Shown piece after piece: positions 10,446 through 20,955 of a DNA stretch of 64,000 bases (position 1 is the first letter of the stretch; each line of letters starts with the position of its first letter). This DNA is from Acheta domesticus (lineage: Eukaryota; Arthropoda; Insecta; Orthoptera; Gryllidae): contig JAHLJT010000631.1 of assembly GCA_031308135.1 (NCBI GenBank), positions 142,332,734 through 142,396,733 on the forward strand, written 5' to 3'. The notes below the pieces were generated by a model. It had not been told where the DNA came from. It was given only the letters and a program-made list of their open reading frames with translations, and did not search any database. The position numbers and the translations under genes were made by a program.

Positions 10446-12344
10446 TAATAATAAAAATAAAATACATTTGAAGAAATAAAAGTAGAAATGTCGGTGAAAT
10501 ATAAGATTATACAAAAATGCTTACATTTTGCTTGTGCTGTAGGGTTTGTTACACAAAGTTGGCGCGCGGGGATGTGCGACGCGCCACCTGCATGCCGTTC
10601 ACACGTCAACGAAATCACTCCACTCACGAAATTTGAAGAATCCTTGGGAGCACTACACGATGAGCTGGGAGCGAATTTCTATGATTTTGCATAATTTTAT
10701 CCGTTGCTTCAGCGCACAGCTAAGTAAAATTTTTTGTCATCTGATTAGAATGTGATGCTATATACATTAATATGTTAGTGCATATTTGACCAATTTTCCT
10801 GTTAGTGCATTCTCCTGTAATTAGAGGTGCATAGTTTGCACATTTTGTTAAAATAGAGACTTGTCTATAAAATGTTTCTTTTCATAGAACCTATTTATTC
10901 GTGAGGGTTCATTGATTCGAAAGACCTTGTCACAGTTTGAGTTTTTTATGAAGATGATAAAGTACTTGTGCAAATTTAGGATATTTCTTGATAACTTATT
11001 TTGTAAACCAGTCAGAAGAAATACAAGACATATATTATGTTTCACTAAGGTGAATATTTACTTCAATTATTTTTCTCACGAAGAACGCAAAACTATATTA
11101 TGTTTGCACAAAAATTGTATATCTTTTCGATCCAAACATGCCTCTTCTGATTATTATCAAGGAAGATTTATAGAGGATATGAAATATTGTTAATTTAAAT
11201 GGATATTAAAGTGCATATTTCAGAATTTTTAGATCTTAAATGCATATTTTTATTAATAGTATGTATCGAGATTTTGTGCATGAAAATCCTCTCCGTAATG
11301 ATGAGTAAAAGTGTCCCTAAGAAATAATTGGCCTCTCACTGGCTAAACTCAGTCGAAAGATTGTGCAGTGGAAAGTGTTGAGAATGCAATATAAACACCG
11401 TCCGCCTGCGCGATGCATAGGTAAATCGCCGGGAAAACTTTCATATTTTGCGCTATTTTATTTACTTTCACACGAATGTGCACCAAGACAACATAGGAGA
11501 AGATACCTCGAGATGGGGATCACTTAACAAGGAAGAATTCTAGCAGCTCGAATATGAATTAATTTCCAAGATTATGTGTCACCCATCACTCAATATTCGT
11601 TTGTGTGGGAACAATATACTGAAAATGTTGAACTAAAACAAACCTCTAAATTCCTCCCTCTATAGTTAAATTCTGTGTATCAAAATACATGCCACATATG
11701 AACGTTATTTGTAAATATCTATATACCTTGCAAGATTCTCAAACAATGACCAAACTTTGGCACAATAATTAATCCGATCAATTGTAATACAACACTATTC
11801 GTTTGTCTCAATGATAGAAAGCTTTCTTCCGGAACCTTAGGCAGCATAATCGTATCCGGTGAAAGACGCATTGATTATCCGCGATTTCTTGTCAAATTAA
11901 CTTATTGTAGTACTCTCTCCTTTGCATAAATACATTTTTACGCGTTATTAAAAAGGAAATTAAAAAACATCTCCGAGACAAATAGGTGTCTCTCTCCCAC
12001 TAATGAGATAACTGGCTCTCTTGTGGCATGATGGCCCAGTCGAAAAATTGAATACGGAGAATAAAGTTTCGTTTGCTTACCTGTGAGTGAAAATATTGAT
12101 TTTTCTTTGTTGCAACGTTGCAATCTTATCTCATCCTGCCCAGGAGCCGAACCTACCAAGAACAGTTGAAATCCTGTTGCTTAGAAAGAGAGAAAGTCGA
12201 TAATGTCTCTCAACAAATAAGACGAGTATATTCAACTCTCCTGAACTATAAAATTTTAGCAAGAAGAAAGTCATGGTCGTATAACAATACTAGAAGCAGT
12301 CCTATTTTACATGAATTTTTTTCTAGAAATCGTTTTATTAAATC
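10446..12344. other. Interior of the long-TIR element, unidentified
   Basis: No domain recognised. Between about 10740 and 11290 the motif GTGCATATTT/TGCATATTT recurs several times, reminiscent of subterminal motifs of DNA transposons. A 93-residue plus frame (10912-11193) and a 73-residue minus frame (11938-12159) were not recognised. Confidence 0.4.
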
Positions 12345-12896
12345 GAAATTACGTAATCGTGAAATACGTCATTTCTTCAGAATTCAAAAATTCGCCTTGA
12401 TCGCGAATGCAAATGTTGGTTGCTTTATGCATAACATTGACAAGACAAATGTAGAATGTTTTAATTTAGGAGATCTTGTGGCAATGTAGAATGGATAAAA
12501 ACATTTACTTCGACCCGGAATCGAACCGGCCACTTTTCCAGTTCTTGAACACTTTAGCACTGAGCTATCCCTTCGCTACTCGCTTGCCTTTATTATAACA
12601 ACACATTTTAATTTAGCGCAACCTGAATGCAACATTACGTATACAAAAATTAATGTCAATTTAGTTTCATGGGCAGGAATCACGGAAGTCTTTTACTTCT
12701 GTACTACTTTTGAGCTCTCAATGGACGTTAAAATATTTCATCCCCCCAATCAAATGAATTTCATCTTCATAGTCCGATTGAGAGAACGTAGTTTTCAAAC
12801 TCACCGTTAGATGTCGCTTTCGGCAGTGAGGGATGTCCATCGCCATCAAGCCGACGATCCGAGGCATTTTCGACCCGAAATTTTGTTTCCACGGGT
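12345..12896 (-). repeat. Right terminal inverted repeat of the long-TIR element (empty site for Helentron H1)
   Basis: The reverse complement matches 2309-2561 joined to 4896-5235. At the position of the Helentron insert it reads straight through a five-T run into GTATACG. Confidence 0.85.
12508..12585 (-). repeat. tRNA-like sequence inside the right TIR
   Basis: On the minus strand: A-box-like TAGCTCAGTGCTAAAGTG, then a T-arm-like CCGGTTCGATTCCGG. It is better preserved than the left-TIR copy. The anticodon arm is not convincing, so this is more likely a SINE-type relic than a tRNA gene. Confidence 0.55.
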
Positions 12897-12900
12897 GTAC

Positions 12901-13123
12901 GTGGTAGAAAAGACATCTACAGTTGAAGGCCCTAACACCACAACTACATCTGCTGATAATTTAAAGCCATGGTAAACACACAATGAATAATATTACACTG
13001 AAGAAGACCATGAGAAGAATAACCATTTATGTTAAATTTCTATTTTTATTGTTTGTTTTAACTATGTTTAGTTTGTTTAGAGAGATTGCTGATACACCCC
13101 CATGTGTTCGAGGGCGAACACAG
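12901..13123 (+). pseudogene. Ty3/gypsy integrase C-terminus, continuation of the 350-2308 element
   Basis: Starts in frame directly after the GTAC duplication. It carries the typical gypsy integrase tail EGPNTTTTSADNLKPW followed by TAA near 12975. The rest leads to a TTCGAGGGCGAACA block just before the probable LTR. It is the displaced 3' part of the same retrotransposon, cut off by the 10.6-kb insertion. Confidence 0.75.
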
Positions 13124-13413
13124 TGTCAGGACGGCCGAATTTGGGACTGAGAAAAGTTCTTTGGACGAGGTTGCCACCCTGACACAGTTGTCTGATTGTT
13201 GCGCGGGACAGCAGCAGTCTAGTCATGGTCGTGGCTGAGTTGCGTCGTGCTTGGGCATGTTGGGTGCAATCGGTTAGGTTATGTATAACAGAGAGACAAC
13301 GACTTTTACGGTGGGGTTAGTGAGGAAAGGTGTAATTGTAATAGTTATTAAAATTTATTAATGAAATGTATGTGTTTCATTTAAGAATTCTCCTCGCTGT
13401 GCCCATTCCTACA
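13124..13413 (+). repeat. Probable 3' LTR of the gypsy element
   Basis: About 290 bp beginning TGTCAGGACGGCCG and ending CATTCCTACA, the usual TG...CA form. It is preceded by the gypsy 3' coding end. No 5' LTR is visible in the window to compare with, so the ends are inferred. Confidence 0.45.
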
Positions 13414-14459
13414 ATATCTATAGTATATATTTTGGTTTATATTTATTTTCTTAAAAATATTTATTTGTATTATTTATAGTTATTGTTAATCATTATCATA
13501 TACTGCAATCTCTAAGTAGAAATGTGCGCTAATGTTTCCTTGGTGTAATGATCAATTCTTGTTGAATTGCAGTTTCAATTACATATCAATTTCCATTAAA
13601 AGTTTGTACATTTTAATAACTTTATAAAATACCACTTATGAGTTTCGCTTACCTCCTCGCATTCGTACGAAGTTTTCTCACTCTTGCTTCCTGCCACTGA
13701 CACGAGTGACTTCGGTGAGCTTGCATCGCCGCGTGACCCAAACAATTGGGAAGGTCATTTGCGTGCTCGTTCGCCTGACAGCTCTGCTCTACAATCATGG
13801 CCAAATCATGATGTTACACTGGACACCTGTACATTTGAGAATGTTAACATCCAGAAAGCAGTCATAATCAACACATGTTCCATAGTCAGAAAGTTCATGA
13901 GTGCAGATATTTAGTACAACTAATAATGCGAAATTTTGTACTTTGTGTTTGGGCAAATTTTGAAGACTTACAGTTATGTTGTTATGATTAACATAATAAA
14001 TTATTCTGTTGTAGACTAATTGCTATACGTTTTATATTTATATAGAAGAAAAGTGTCGTGCTTTCATTTGTATCTCTGTGATTACTGTAAAACCAGAAAA
14101 CAGTGAATAAAGAAAATGTAATGGTAGTTGTGCGGAATGTATAAACAGCAGTCTGTAAGGAAATTTTATATAGATATAAACTCATAAAATGTGAATAACC
14201 CTATAGTGCGTCCAAGCATTTGATTGCAGTACAGCGCTTATGGAGAACAGCGTTGCCAATTCCCAGCAGCGCTTACAGGCAAGACTTGCTATATTCGTAC
14301 TGGATGCTCGGATTGACATGAAATATGGAGAGCTGGTTCAGCATTTTTCAAAATCCATAAATATTCATTTTGTCTACTAAGAATCATTGTAAGTAGTGGT
14401 TTTGTTAGTATTCAGACTTTTCATTTACTACTGCCTGTCGAATTGCGGAAATTGCTGCG
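13414..14459. other. Intergenic repeat-like DNA with an R4-like 3' remnant
   Basis: AT-rich. Apart from the R4-like C-terminal remnant at 13800-13914, nothing is recognised. Confidence 0.4.
13800..13914 (+). pseudogene. R4-like LINE C-terminal remnant
   Basis: The frame ends IQKAVIINTCSIVRKFMS followed by TAG. This matches the last residues of the R4-like protein at 10250-10330 (QRAVLLQTAHIVRNFMS). Only the extreme 3' end survives, as expected of a 5'-truncated LINE copy. The upstream limit is unclear; the preceding 13684-13800 sequence was not recognised. Confidence 0.55.
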
Positions 14460-14464
14460 CGCCG

Positions 14465-15839
14465 CACAGTGGGCTAAATGGCGATTCTAGACGGAACTAG
14501 CCTTACGTCTTTTGTTTTAAGTGATTCTAGGGAATGTAAAGGGTTGTTAAGGTTGTGAAATTAACACACATTAAATATACTTCAGTTTTACCCATTGATG
14601 ATTATAATTACTAATGAATACAAATTATTATTATTATTATTATTAATGAATTGTGTTCGAAAAATTTTAAAAAAACATAATGACTTCTCCGAATGCAAAT
14701 ATACTTTATTCTTAATAACTAAATCAAAACATAAATGAATTTATTAACCTTTTATTTTATAGTGCACAATTTTTAAAAGATTTATTTAATTTTTCACAAT
14801 TGATAAGACATTTTTTAAATAAGTTTTTTCTTCTTCAGGTTAAGACGTTTATGTTTCACATAAAAGGCACCAATCATAAAGTTTTATTGCAGATTAACCC
14901 TTTTCTAACCCACGCTTGTCTATACCCTTTTACAAGATTTTCTTCCATACACTCCCCATGTTGACCACTTAAACAATTTCATTGCTACTTAAACTTAATG
15001 TTCTTACATCTTTCATTGCCTTGGTTGATTCACACCATTTCCACTGACAATTTGAAATTACAACATTACAATTGGCCAACAAGAACCCAACAATTGATAA
15101 AAGTCAGTCCCCTTATAGTGCGACGAGTTATAGTCATATCCTGCAACATGTTGGCCTCATCTCTTTTACCCGACGTATGCAGTGATTGCCTCGCTGTGTA
15201 CACAATTTCTGCCTTCAAGTGTGACGTAAGTAATGTTTCGATGTGGTTTCTTTTACCCTTCTCAGTACACTCATTAAAACTTTTCCTCGCCCGGATTGCA
15301 CCTGAACTAGTAGATGGCGTAGCTTCAATCATTTTAGGAGTTATTGCCCTGTATACCACTTCCGGAAACTGAATTACAGCATCGAGACACCCAGACAACT
15401 TTTTAATGAAATAATGCTCGACGTGGTGGCATTTTCTCCTCCTACTTAAAAAATATTATAAAATACTCTTACAGCATCTTTAAGGCATTTCTCCACTGTT
15501 TCTTCGCACTCTTGAAAACCTAATCTATTCTTTACAAAAGACATTAGCTCTGCTTTCATGTTCCCTTTCTTGCGCGAAACGGGAAATAGATCACGATAGG
15601 TGACTACTGGATGCGCGCCATCATCTGAAATAAAACATAATATCGTCATCTGGACATATCTGGACGTGAAACTTCGTGTATCAGGTGCCCAGAGTAGCAA
15701 ACGTGAGCCGCAAAAATAAACCAACTCTCAAATAACATTCTACCAACATCGATGATCAAATTCACTAACACAAAAAGTCGATATTAAAATGTTAGAGGGG
15801 GGTCTAGTTCCGCCTAGATTGGCCATTTAGCCCTCTGTG
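14465..15839 (-). mobile_element. Transib-type DNA transposon, internally deleted
   Basis: Terminal inverted repeats of about 36 bp: CACAGTGGGCTAAATGGC at 14465, and on the minus strand from 15839 CACAGAGGGCTAAATGGC, both continuing through CGGAACTAG. The flanking 5-bp duplication is CGCCG (14460-14464 and 15840-15844). CACAGTG ends plus a GC-rich 5-bp target duplication are diagnostic of Transib, the RAG1-related superfamily. At 1.38 kb it is too short for the usual transposase, so it is a deleted copy. Confidence 0.78.
15066..15724 (-). pseudogene. Transib transposase N-terminal fragment
   Basis: Two minus frames, 15446-15724 then 15066-15398, carry KNRLGFQECEETVEKCLKDA and, further on, KSFNECTEKGKRNHIETLL with TARQSLHTSGKRDEA. 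This resembles the conserved region upstream of the catalytic core in insect Transib proteins (a phenylalanine/cysteine-serine patch, a KR-rich patch, then a helix with small residues). It is interrupted by stops and lacks the DDE core. The assignment rests on both this resemblance and the flanking termini. Confidence 0.55.
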
Positions 15840-15844
15840 CGCCG

Positions 15845-16859
15845 CCGCCATCTGTCGTCAGGGTCTCAGTTGCCTGGGAGGACACGCAGACAAGCATGCA
15901 TAAAACGTGTGTTTACTTGACAGGTTCGGAAAGAGAAGGTTGAACACATACGTGAATAATCCAAATATAAGTTTTGCAATGATATGAGTCCCTGAAAATT
16001 TTATCTCGATATGGGACAAATAAACACATTCCACTTTTTCTTAGAAACAAAATTTTCACAATATTGGGTTCTAATAAAAAAGTCTCAAAACGTGAAATGT
16101 AACAATGTCATCAAACGTATGTTTATTTTTTACATTTCTTAAAAATTGCAGGGAAAATGTCCATTCACAAAGACGATATCTGTACAACTGACTTCAGAAT
16201 TATTAAGAATGCGTTTACTGAGTCCATAAAGCTAAAAAGATCATGGGATATAACCCTTGCCATCAGTTGTGAAAGAACGAACGCGGCTAGAAATCTGACC
16301 CTGAAGTCGTGGAAGGTCTTGTTGCAAAAGTCTCTAAAACACTGTTTCTAATAACACTTCAAAATTTGAATAATACGTGGGTTTTGCATGCCGTTCTACT
16401 AGCTGGCGAAATGTTGACAAAGTTTGTGGTACACTCGCTTCCAACACTGGATGTCCCGCGAAAGGAGAACTGTTTTCCCACGGACAACTGACATCGACAT
16501 CTCAGGGTTTTGCCAGTCTGTGAGTGTGAAGGTCACGGAGGACAACGTTATTTTCCCCACTTTTGTTTTAATAAGCAAGACGGTATTTTTGCAATGTATC
16601 TCAACCTTTCTTCAGATCTTACATGTACCACATACAATCCTGGAGCAAATTAGCATACTTCTTGAAGAAAATTACATCAAAGCATTTGAATTAGATAGTT
16701 TAATATTAGAAAATTAATTTTTTCTTTAAAGAATTTGTACTAAATTATTTGTAAAAAGGCCTTTAAATGAGAATTAAAACTGAAATATCAATAGCAAAGC
16801 AAGTCCAACTCCAGGTGAAACATTAGTCATCCATTAAACACTAACGAGGTTTCAATTGT
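15845..16859. other. Unassigned DNA with weakly coding-like frames at 16157-16717
   Basis: Three overlapping plus frames (16157-16351, 16309-16491, 16424-16717) follow a splice-acceptor-like AAAATTGCAG at about 16141-16150. They could be one decayed frame with frameshifts. No family recognised. Confidence 0.3.
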
Positions 16860-17640
16860 TTTGCGCGCATTTGAAGCACAAATTGCGCAAAATCTACTCG
16901 TTTCTTGAAACAATTGTACATGACCTTTTGTAAAGAGCTGATTTTTTTTCATCTGTGTTTTTTAAGGCAAAAATCTCCATTTTCAATTTTCTAGTTTCGC
17001 AATGTTCACTTTTTGAAAATTTAGAAAATATGGAGATTTTGCCGAAAATGCGTCTAGCATCATTTTTACTGTCATTTGATACACACGATGACAATCTTTT
17101 TACAAATTTGGAGAGGATTTTGAGAACAAAATTGTTTGAAAAACATTTAAAATTTGTTTGTATTTCGCGTGTGTTTGTCGTGTAACGACAACTTCCCATA
17201 TTCTCGAAAAACTCAAGATCTATCTTTTCAGAACCGATTTCATTAATGAAAAATTCTTTACGTTCAGTATTGTACTTGTAGGAAGACACACCCTACAAAA
17301 TTGCACTTTTTGAATTTTCGAAAAGTAAGTAATATGAACGATCATAATACCTGCTTCATTTTCTTATGCATTCTTACGTTATGCAAGGTCAACGTTAAAT
17401 GTTTGAAAATGTTTTTAAGGCTTTAATGTAAAGTAATCTCGAAAAAAATATTCGTTTGAAACTCCCAATGTCTTGAGTTCGTTCAGATTGATCGGGTAAT
17501 ATCAATGTTGGGGAAAATCGGCTGAACGGTTTATGTGCTAACGTTGATCCCAGACAGACGTTTTGCCATCAATCGATTTTTCGGTGTCGTGGACCCACAA
17601 AATATGGATTCTGGCCAAACCACGCGTTAGAGGATGTAAT
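16860..17640 (-). mobile_element. Old Helentron-like fragment
   Basis: Diverged minus-orientation copy. It has the GAAAATCGGCTGAACGGTTT block, a degenerate CAGACAGACG minisatellite, CATCAATCGATTTTTCGG and the CCCACAAAATATGGATTCTGG segment in the same order as the full copies. Both ends are lost. Confidence 0.6.
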
Positions 17641-18219
17641 TTACAATACAGTGTAACTGGCGACGCGTGGGCCATTTACTGTGACCCGTTAAAGGTTATT
17701 AGTACAAAGATAAAGCGCCTTGTATCCATTTGGGGCGAGAACATTGTGCGCCTGACACACGCGCCCTGCAGGGGTAAACACTCCGTTAACCTTCCTGTGG
17801 GCGCGCCTTTGATAAATGAGCGGGCGCGTAGGAGCACTGCATGCTGCCTCCAGATAACAGTCTTTTGCACCCCCAAAACTGCTATTATTTTATTGAAGAA
17901 GGAATAATAAAACCTTGTCACTATTCTTCATTGCATTTTTAATGTTAAAACATTTTAGAAATAACAGAAATGTAGCTAGTTTCAGGTACAGGATAATAAA
18001 TAACACATTGTTTCAGAAACTGAAAACAAAATATAATATGAAAAGTAAAAGTAAAAGTAACTACAAAATTGCTATTAAATATACAAATTAAGTTATGGAA
18101 ACAGTCTACTGTCTTTAGAAAAGCATTGATTGGTTTCCAACAAGTCGTTTTCAGTTACTCAAGAAAATACCTGATTTCTTCTTTTGTTACACAAGTTTCA
18201 GGAAAGGGAAAAAAAAAAA
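17641..18219. other. No gene recognised
   Basis: A short CpG-rich patch around 17740-17840 sits in otherwise AT-rich DNA. No coding homology was recognised. Confidence 0.35.
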
Positions 18220-20542
18220 CTAGTGGTGCTACAACAGCACTTACTTTCCCGTATTAGAGGAAACAGCTAAGTAGTACTGTAATATTGCACTTGATGCGCT
18301 ACTAACATCTTCGCTTGGAACTCACTATTTCCATTGCAGTGTTGTCAGAACTATGTGAATTCTACAACTTCACAAAAATAGAATGCAAAAGTTTTGTAAC
18401 CTTGTATTGGAAAAAGAAGCCTGATACCCTGGAAATATAGAAATGCCTTCCATTGGGCCATGATTAGGGAAGAGTATTTTAAAACCATGCAACAAATTCT
18501 CTACTCACTACAAATGGTACAGCATTTGGTGCAAAACTAAATATTTGCCTGCAAATATCAACATAAATTAGACAATTAGACAACTCCTTTTCATACAGCT
18601 CCATTAGGTCACAACAATGACACTAATTCACAGATATTCGCGAGCGCAAAGTGAATTCCATTGTTGCAGACCCTGCATTGTCGCTATTCTGAGAGCTATT
18701 AATTCTTTTTACTTATTTCAAAATAAACAATTTCTAAAATATTAATGTGTAAGTCTATAACAAAGTTCGAATGTAAGAAACGAAGAAAGAAATAATATAC
18801 AAAATTGCACATTCTAATTTACGACGCATCCAGCTGTCCGAAGCGCAGTAAATTTACAGCGGCCTATTACGTTTGTCACAAAATTAAAGAAAAACTACTC
18901 GTATTTTGAAAAAATTAAGCATGACCGTATTTATTTTATTTATTTATTTGTCAAAAAACAGAAACAGAATGGCACAGACTCTCCCGTATTAGTTTTCTAT
19001 TTTCCTGGGTCTTCGCTAGGTATTCGGAATTGCCACATACTCTTTCTTGCCAGCTACCATCTATCATCGCCAAAAGTACATTTTTTGTCATTTTCTTAGT
19101 TTTTCGGTTTCCTATTGGTAAAACAGAAACATTAATTTTAGAATATTAAAGAACACAAAAACCTAGCCGTAAATGGCAATTTTCTTTTAAAAATTCTGCG
19201 CCGTTTGAGAGAAAATGGCGTTTTAGCACTACTAAAAATGCGAAATTTGAAGCTCATTTTCACAGAAAATTTTTGAGTTTTCAAAATACTTTATTTGAAG
19301 TTATTTGAAGCACTTACACTCACAAATATAATCATCTTTACAAATTGCGGATAATGTGCATATTAAAGATGGGAGAGATCTTTCAAAAAATTTACATTTA
19401 TTTAATTTTTGAAAAAAACAAAAAAAACTCAAAATAAACTTCACGCTATACTAATGAGTGTAATTAGCACTATCCGTTACAAAAGTTTCAAGAAAGAAAT
19501 TGCAGCCATATACGAGAAAATGACGTTTGAGCATTTCTGAAAATGCCGAAATTTGAGCTACTTTTCACAGAAAACGGTAGTGTTTTCGAGAAACTTTACA
19601 TGACATTATTTAAAGCATATATACTCGTAAATATAATATTGTAAAAAAATCGCCGATAATGTAAATATTAACCACGTGAGAGACAAGTAAAAAATTTACA
19701 TTTTTGTAATTTTTGAAAAAACCAACCAATAGACCAAAATGGCTTTTATGTCATTGATAGAGTACATTTACCACTATCCCTACCAAAAGTTTAAAGAAAA
19801 AATTTGGAGCCGTTTTTGAGAAAATTTTGTTTTTGTAATTTTTTAAAATTGCACATATTGCACGCAATATTGCACGAAAACTACCAAAATTGTGAAAAAC
19901 ATTTACATGACCTTTATTAAAGAACTCAACATGCAGAACAAATTTTATTTGAAGAAAAAATCTCTATCTTCAATTTTGTAGTTGGAGAAAGACGCCGAAA
20001 AAAATTCAAACTTTCACAATTTTCGGAAATTCAGAGCTGTACGTGAAAATCGGACCGATGCCATGTTAAAAAGTATATTTTCCTCTATTCATACAAGAAA
20101 TTTAAAGAAAAAATTTGGAGTCATTTTTGAGAAAATGTTGAAAATCCCCGAGGGGCTTCATATAAAGTACCCCCAAATTTTAAAGAATCTTTTTCAAAAT
20201 CACAAAGCTTGGACTAGAATCAGATCGACTGGGGAATATCAATTTTGAAGAAAATCGACCGAACGGTTTAGGCGCTAGCGTGTACCACAGACGGACAGAC
20301 GGACGGAATGCCGTCAATCGATTTTTAAGTATAAAGAAGCAACAAATCATGGATTTTGACCACACCACGAGATAGAGGTTTTTTTTCTTAATTTAGCAAC
20401 TGGTTTTATCCACTTATTCGTTTTCACGGCCCGGCAATTAATTTTTTTTCGCCGAAAATTGGCCATTTTTTCGCGAGCATTACATAACTTTCCCTATACT
20501 ACGTATATCACTCCGTGTATACGTACGTATACGGGAAAGTAA
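18220..20542 (-). mobile_element. Helentron-like element, copy H2 (full length, composite)
   Basis: Inverted relative to H1 and collinear with it over its whole 2.3 kb. On the plus strand it starts CTAGTGGTGCTACAACAGCA (hairpin and CTAG end), with TTACTTTCCCGTAT at 18241-18254, and ends ATACGGGAAAGTAA at 20529-20542. It shares the internal LINE-tail junction with H1 (here near 18940-18975), although its flanks are unrelated to H1's. The composite form has therefore moved, or been copied, as a unit. Confidence 0.75.
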
Positions 20543-20699
20543 TAAAAACACGAAGGCTGAACGGAAGGCCGGATTAAAATAGGTTACATTTCTGGATTTT
20601 TTTTAGCAAATTCAGATATTCAAAACCATCGCAATGTATTTCACTGCGTTGCATGATACGTCCTGATATCACGCGTGGTTCCATCGCCCCCTCCTGTTT

Positions 20700-20955
20700 A
20701 GAGCAGGCGGGCAAAGTGCCGAGCTCAACAATACGGGGAAGTCAGATATGGATCGCTCGTGTAATGAAAACATGGCCCTCAACCATTTTAAAGGATTTAG
20801 TTTTGGCCCTTGAGCCCTTGGAAGTTCGGCACCCCTGACAAGTCGAACGATTTATCCACTTTTTCGTTACCAGGGGCCGACAACAAGACTTTAACAGTTG
20901 AAAATCAGCCGTTTTCCACCTCACAATTACAATACTTTCTCTTAAATTTCAAGGA
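20700..20955 (-). mobile_element. Helentron-like 5'-end fragment
   Basis: Minus-strand 5' end reading TTACTTTCCCGTCCTTG from 20955. It includes the ATTTATCCACTTTTTCGTTACCAGGGGCC region seen (inverted) near the 5' ends of other copies. Confidence 0.55.

Larger units (their letters stand above)
2309..12896. mobile_element. 10.6-kb nested DNA transposon with long terminal inverted repeats, class unknown
   Basis: The left terminus starts ACTCATGGAAAC at 2309. The right terminus, read on the minus strand from 12896, starts ACCCGTGGAAAC. Homology continues inward for about 0.55 kb. GTAC at 2305-2308 and 12897-12900 is the target duplication. Removing one copy makes the interrupted gypsy integrase frame continuous, which fixes both ends to the base. 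The interior now holds later insertions (Helentron, LINE tail, R4-like LINE). The element's own sequence is about 3.8 kb and no transposase was recognised in it. A 4-bp TSD occurs in superfamilies such as Sola, Ginger and Chapaev, but nothing here decides between them. Confidence 0.82.

Noticed and set aside
12508..12585. Functional tRNA gene
   Set aside because: A and B boxes and a T-arm are good, but no reliable anticodon arm could be drawn and the sequence sits inside a transposon TIR with a diverged second copy.
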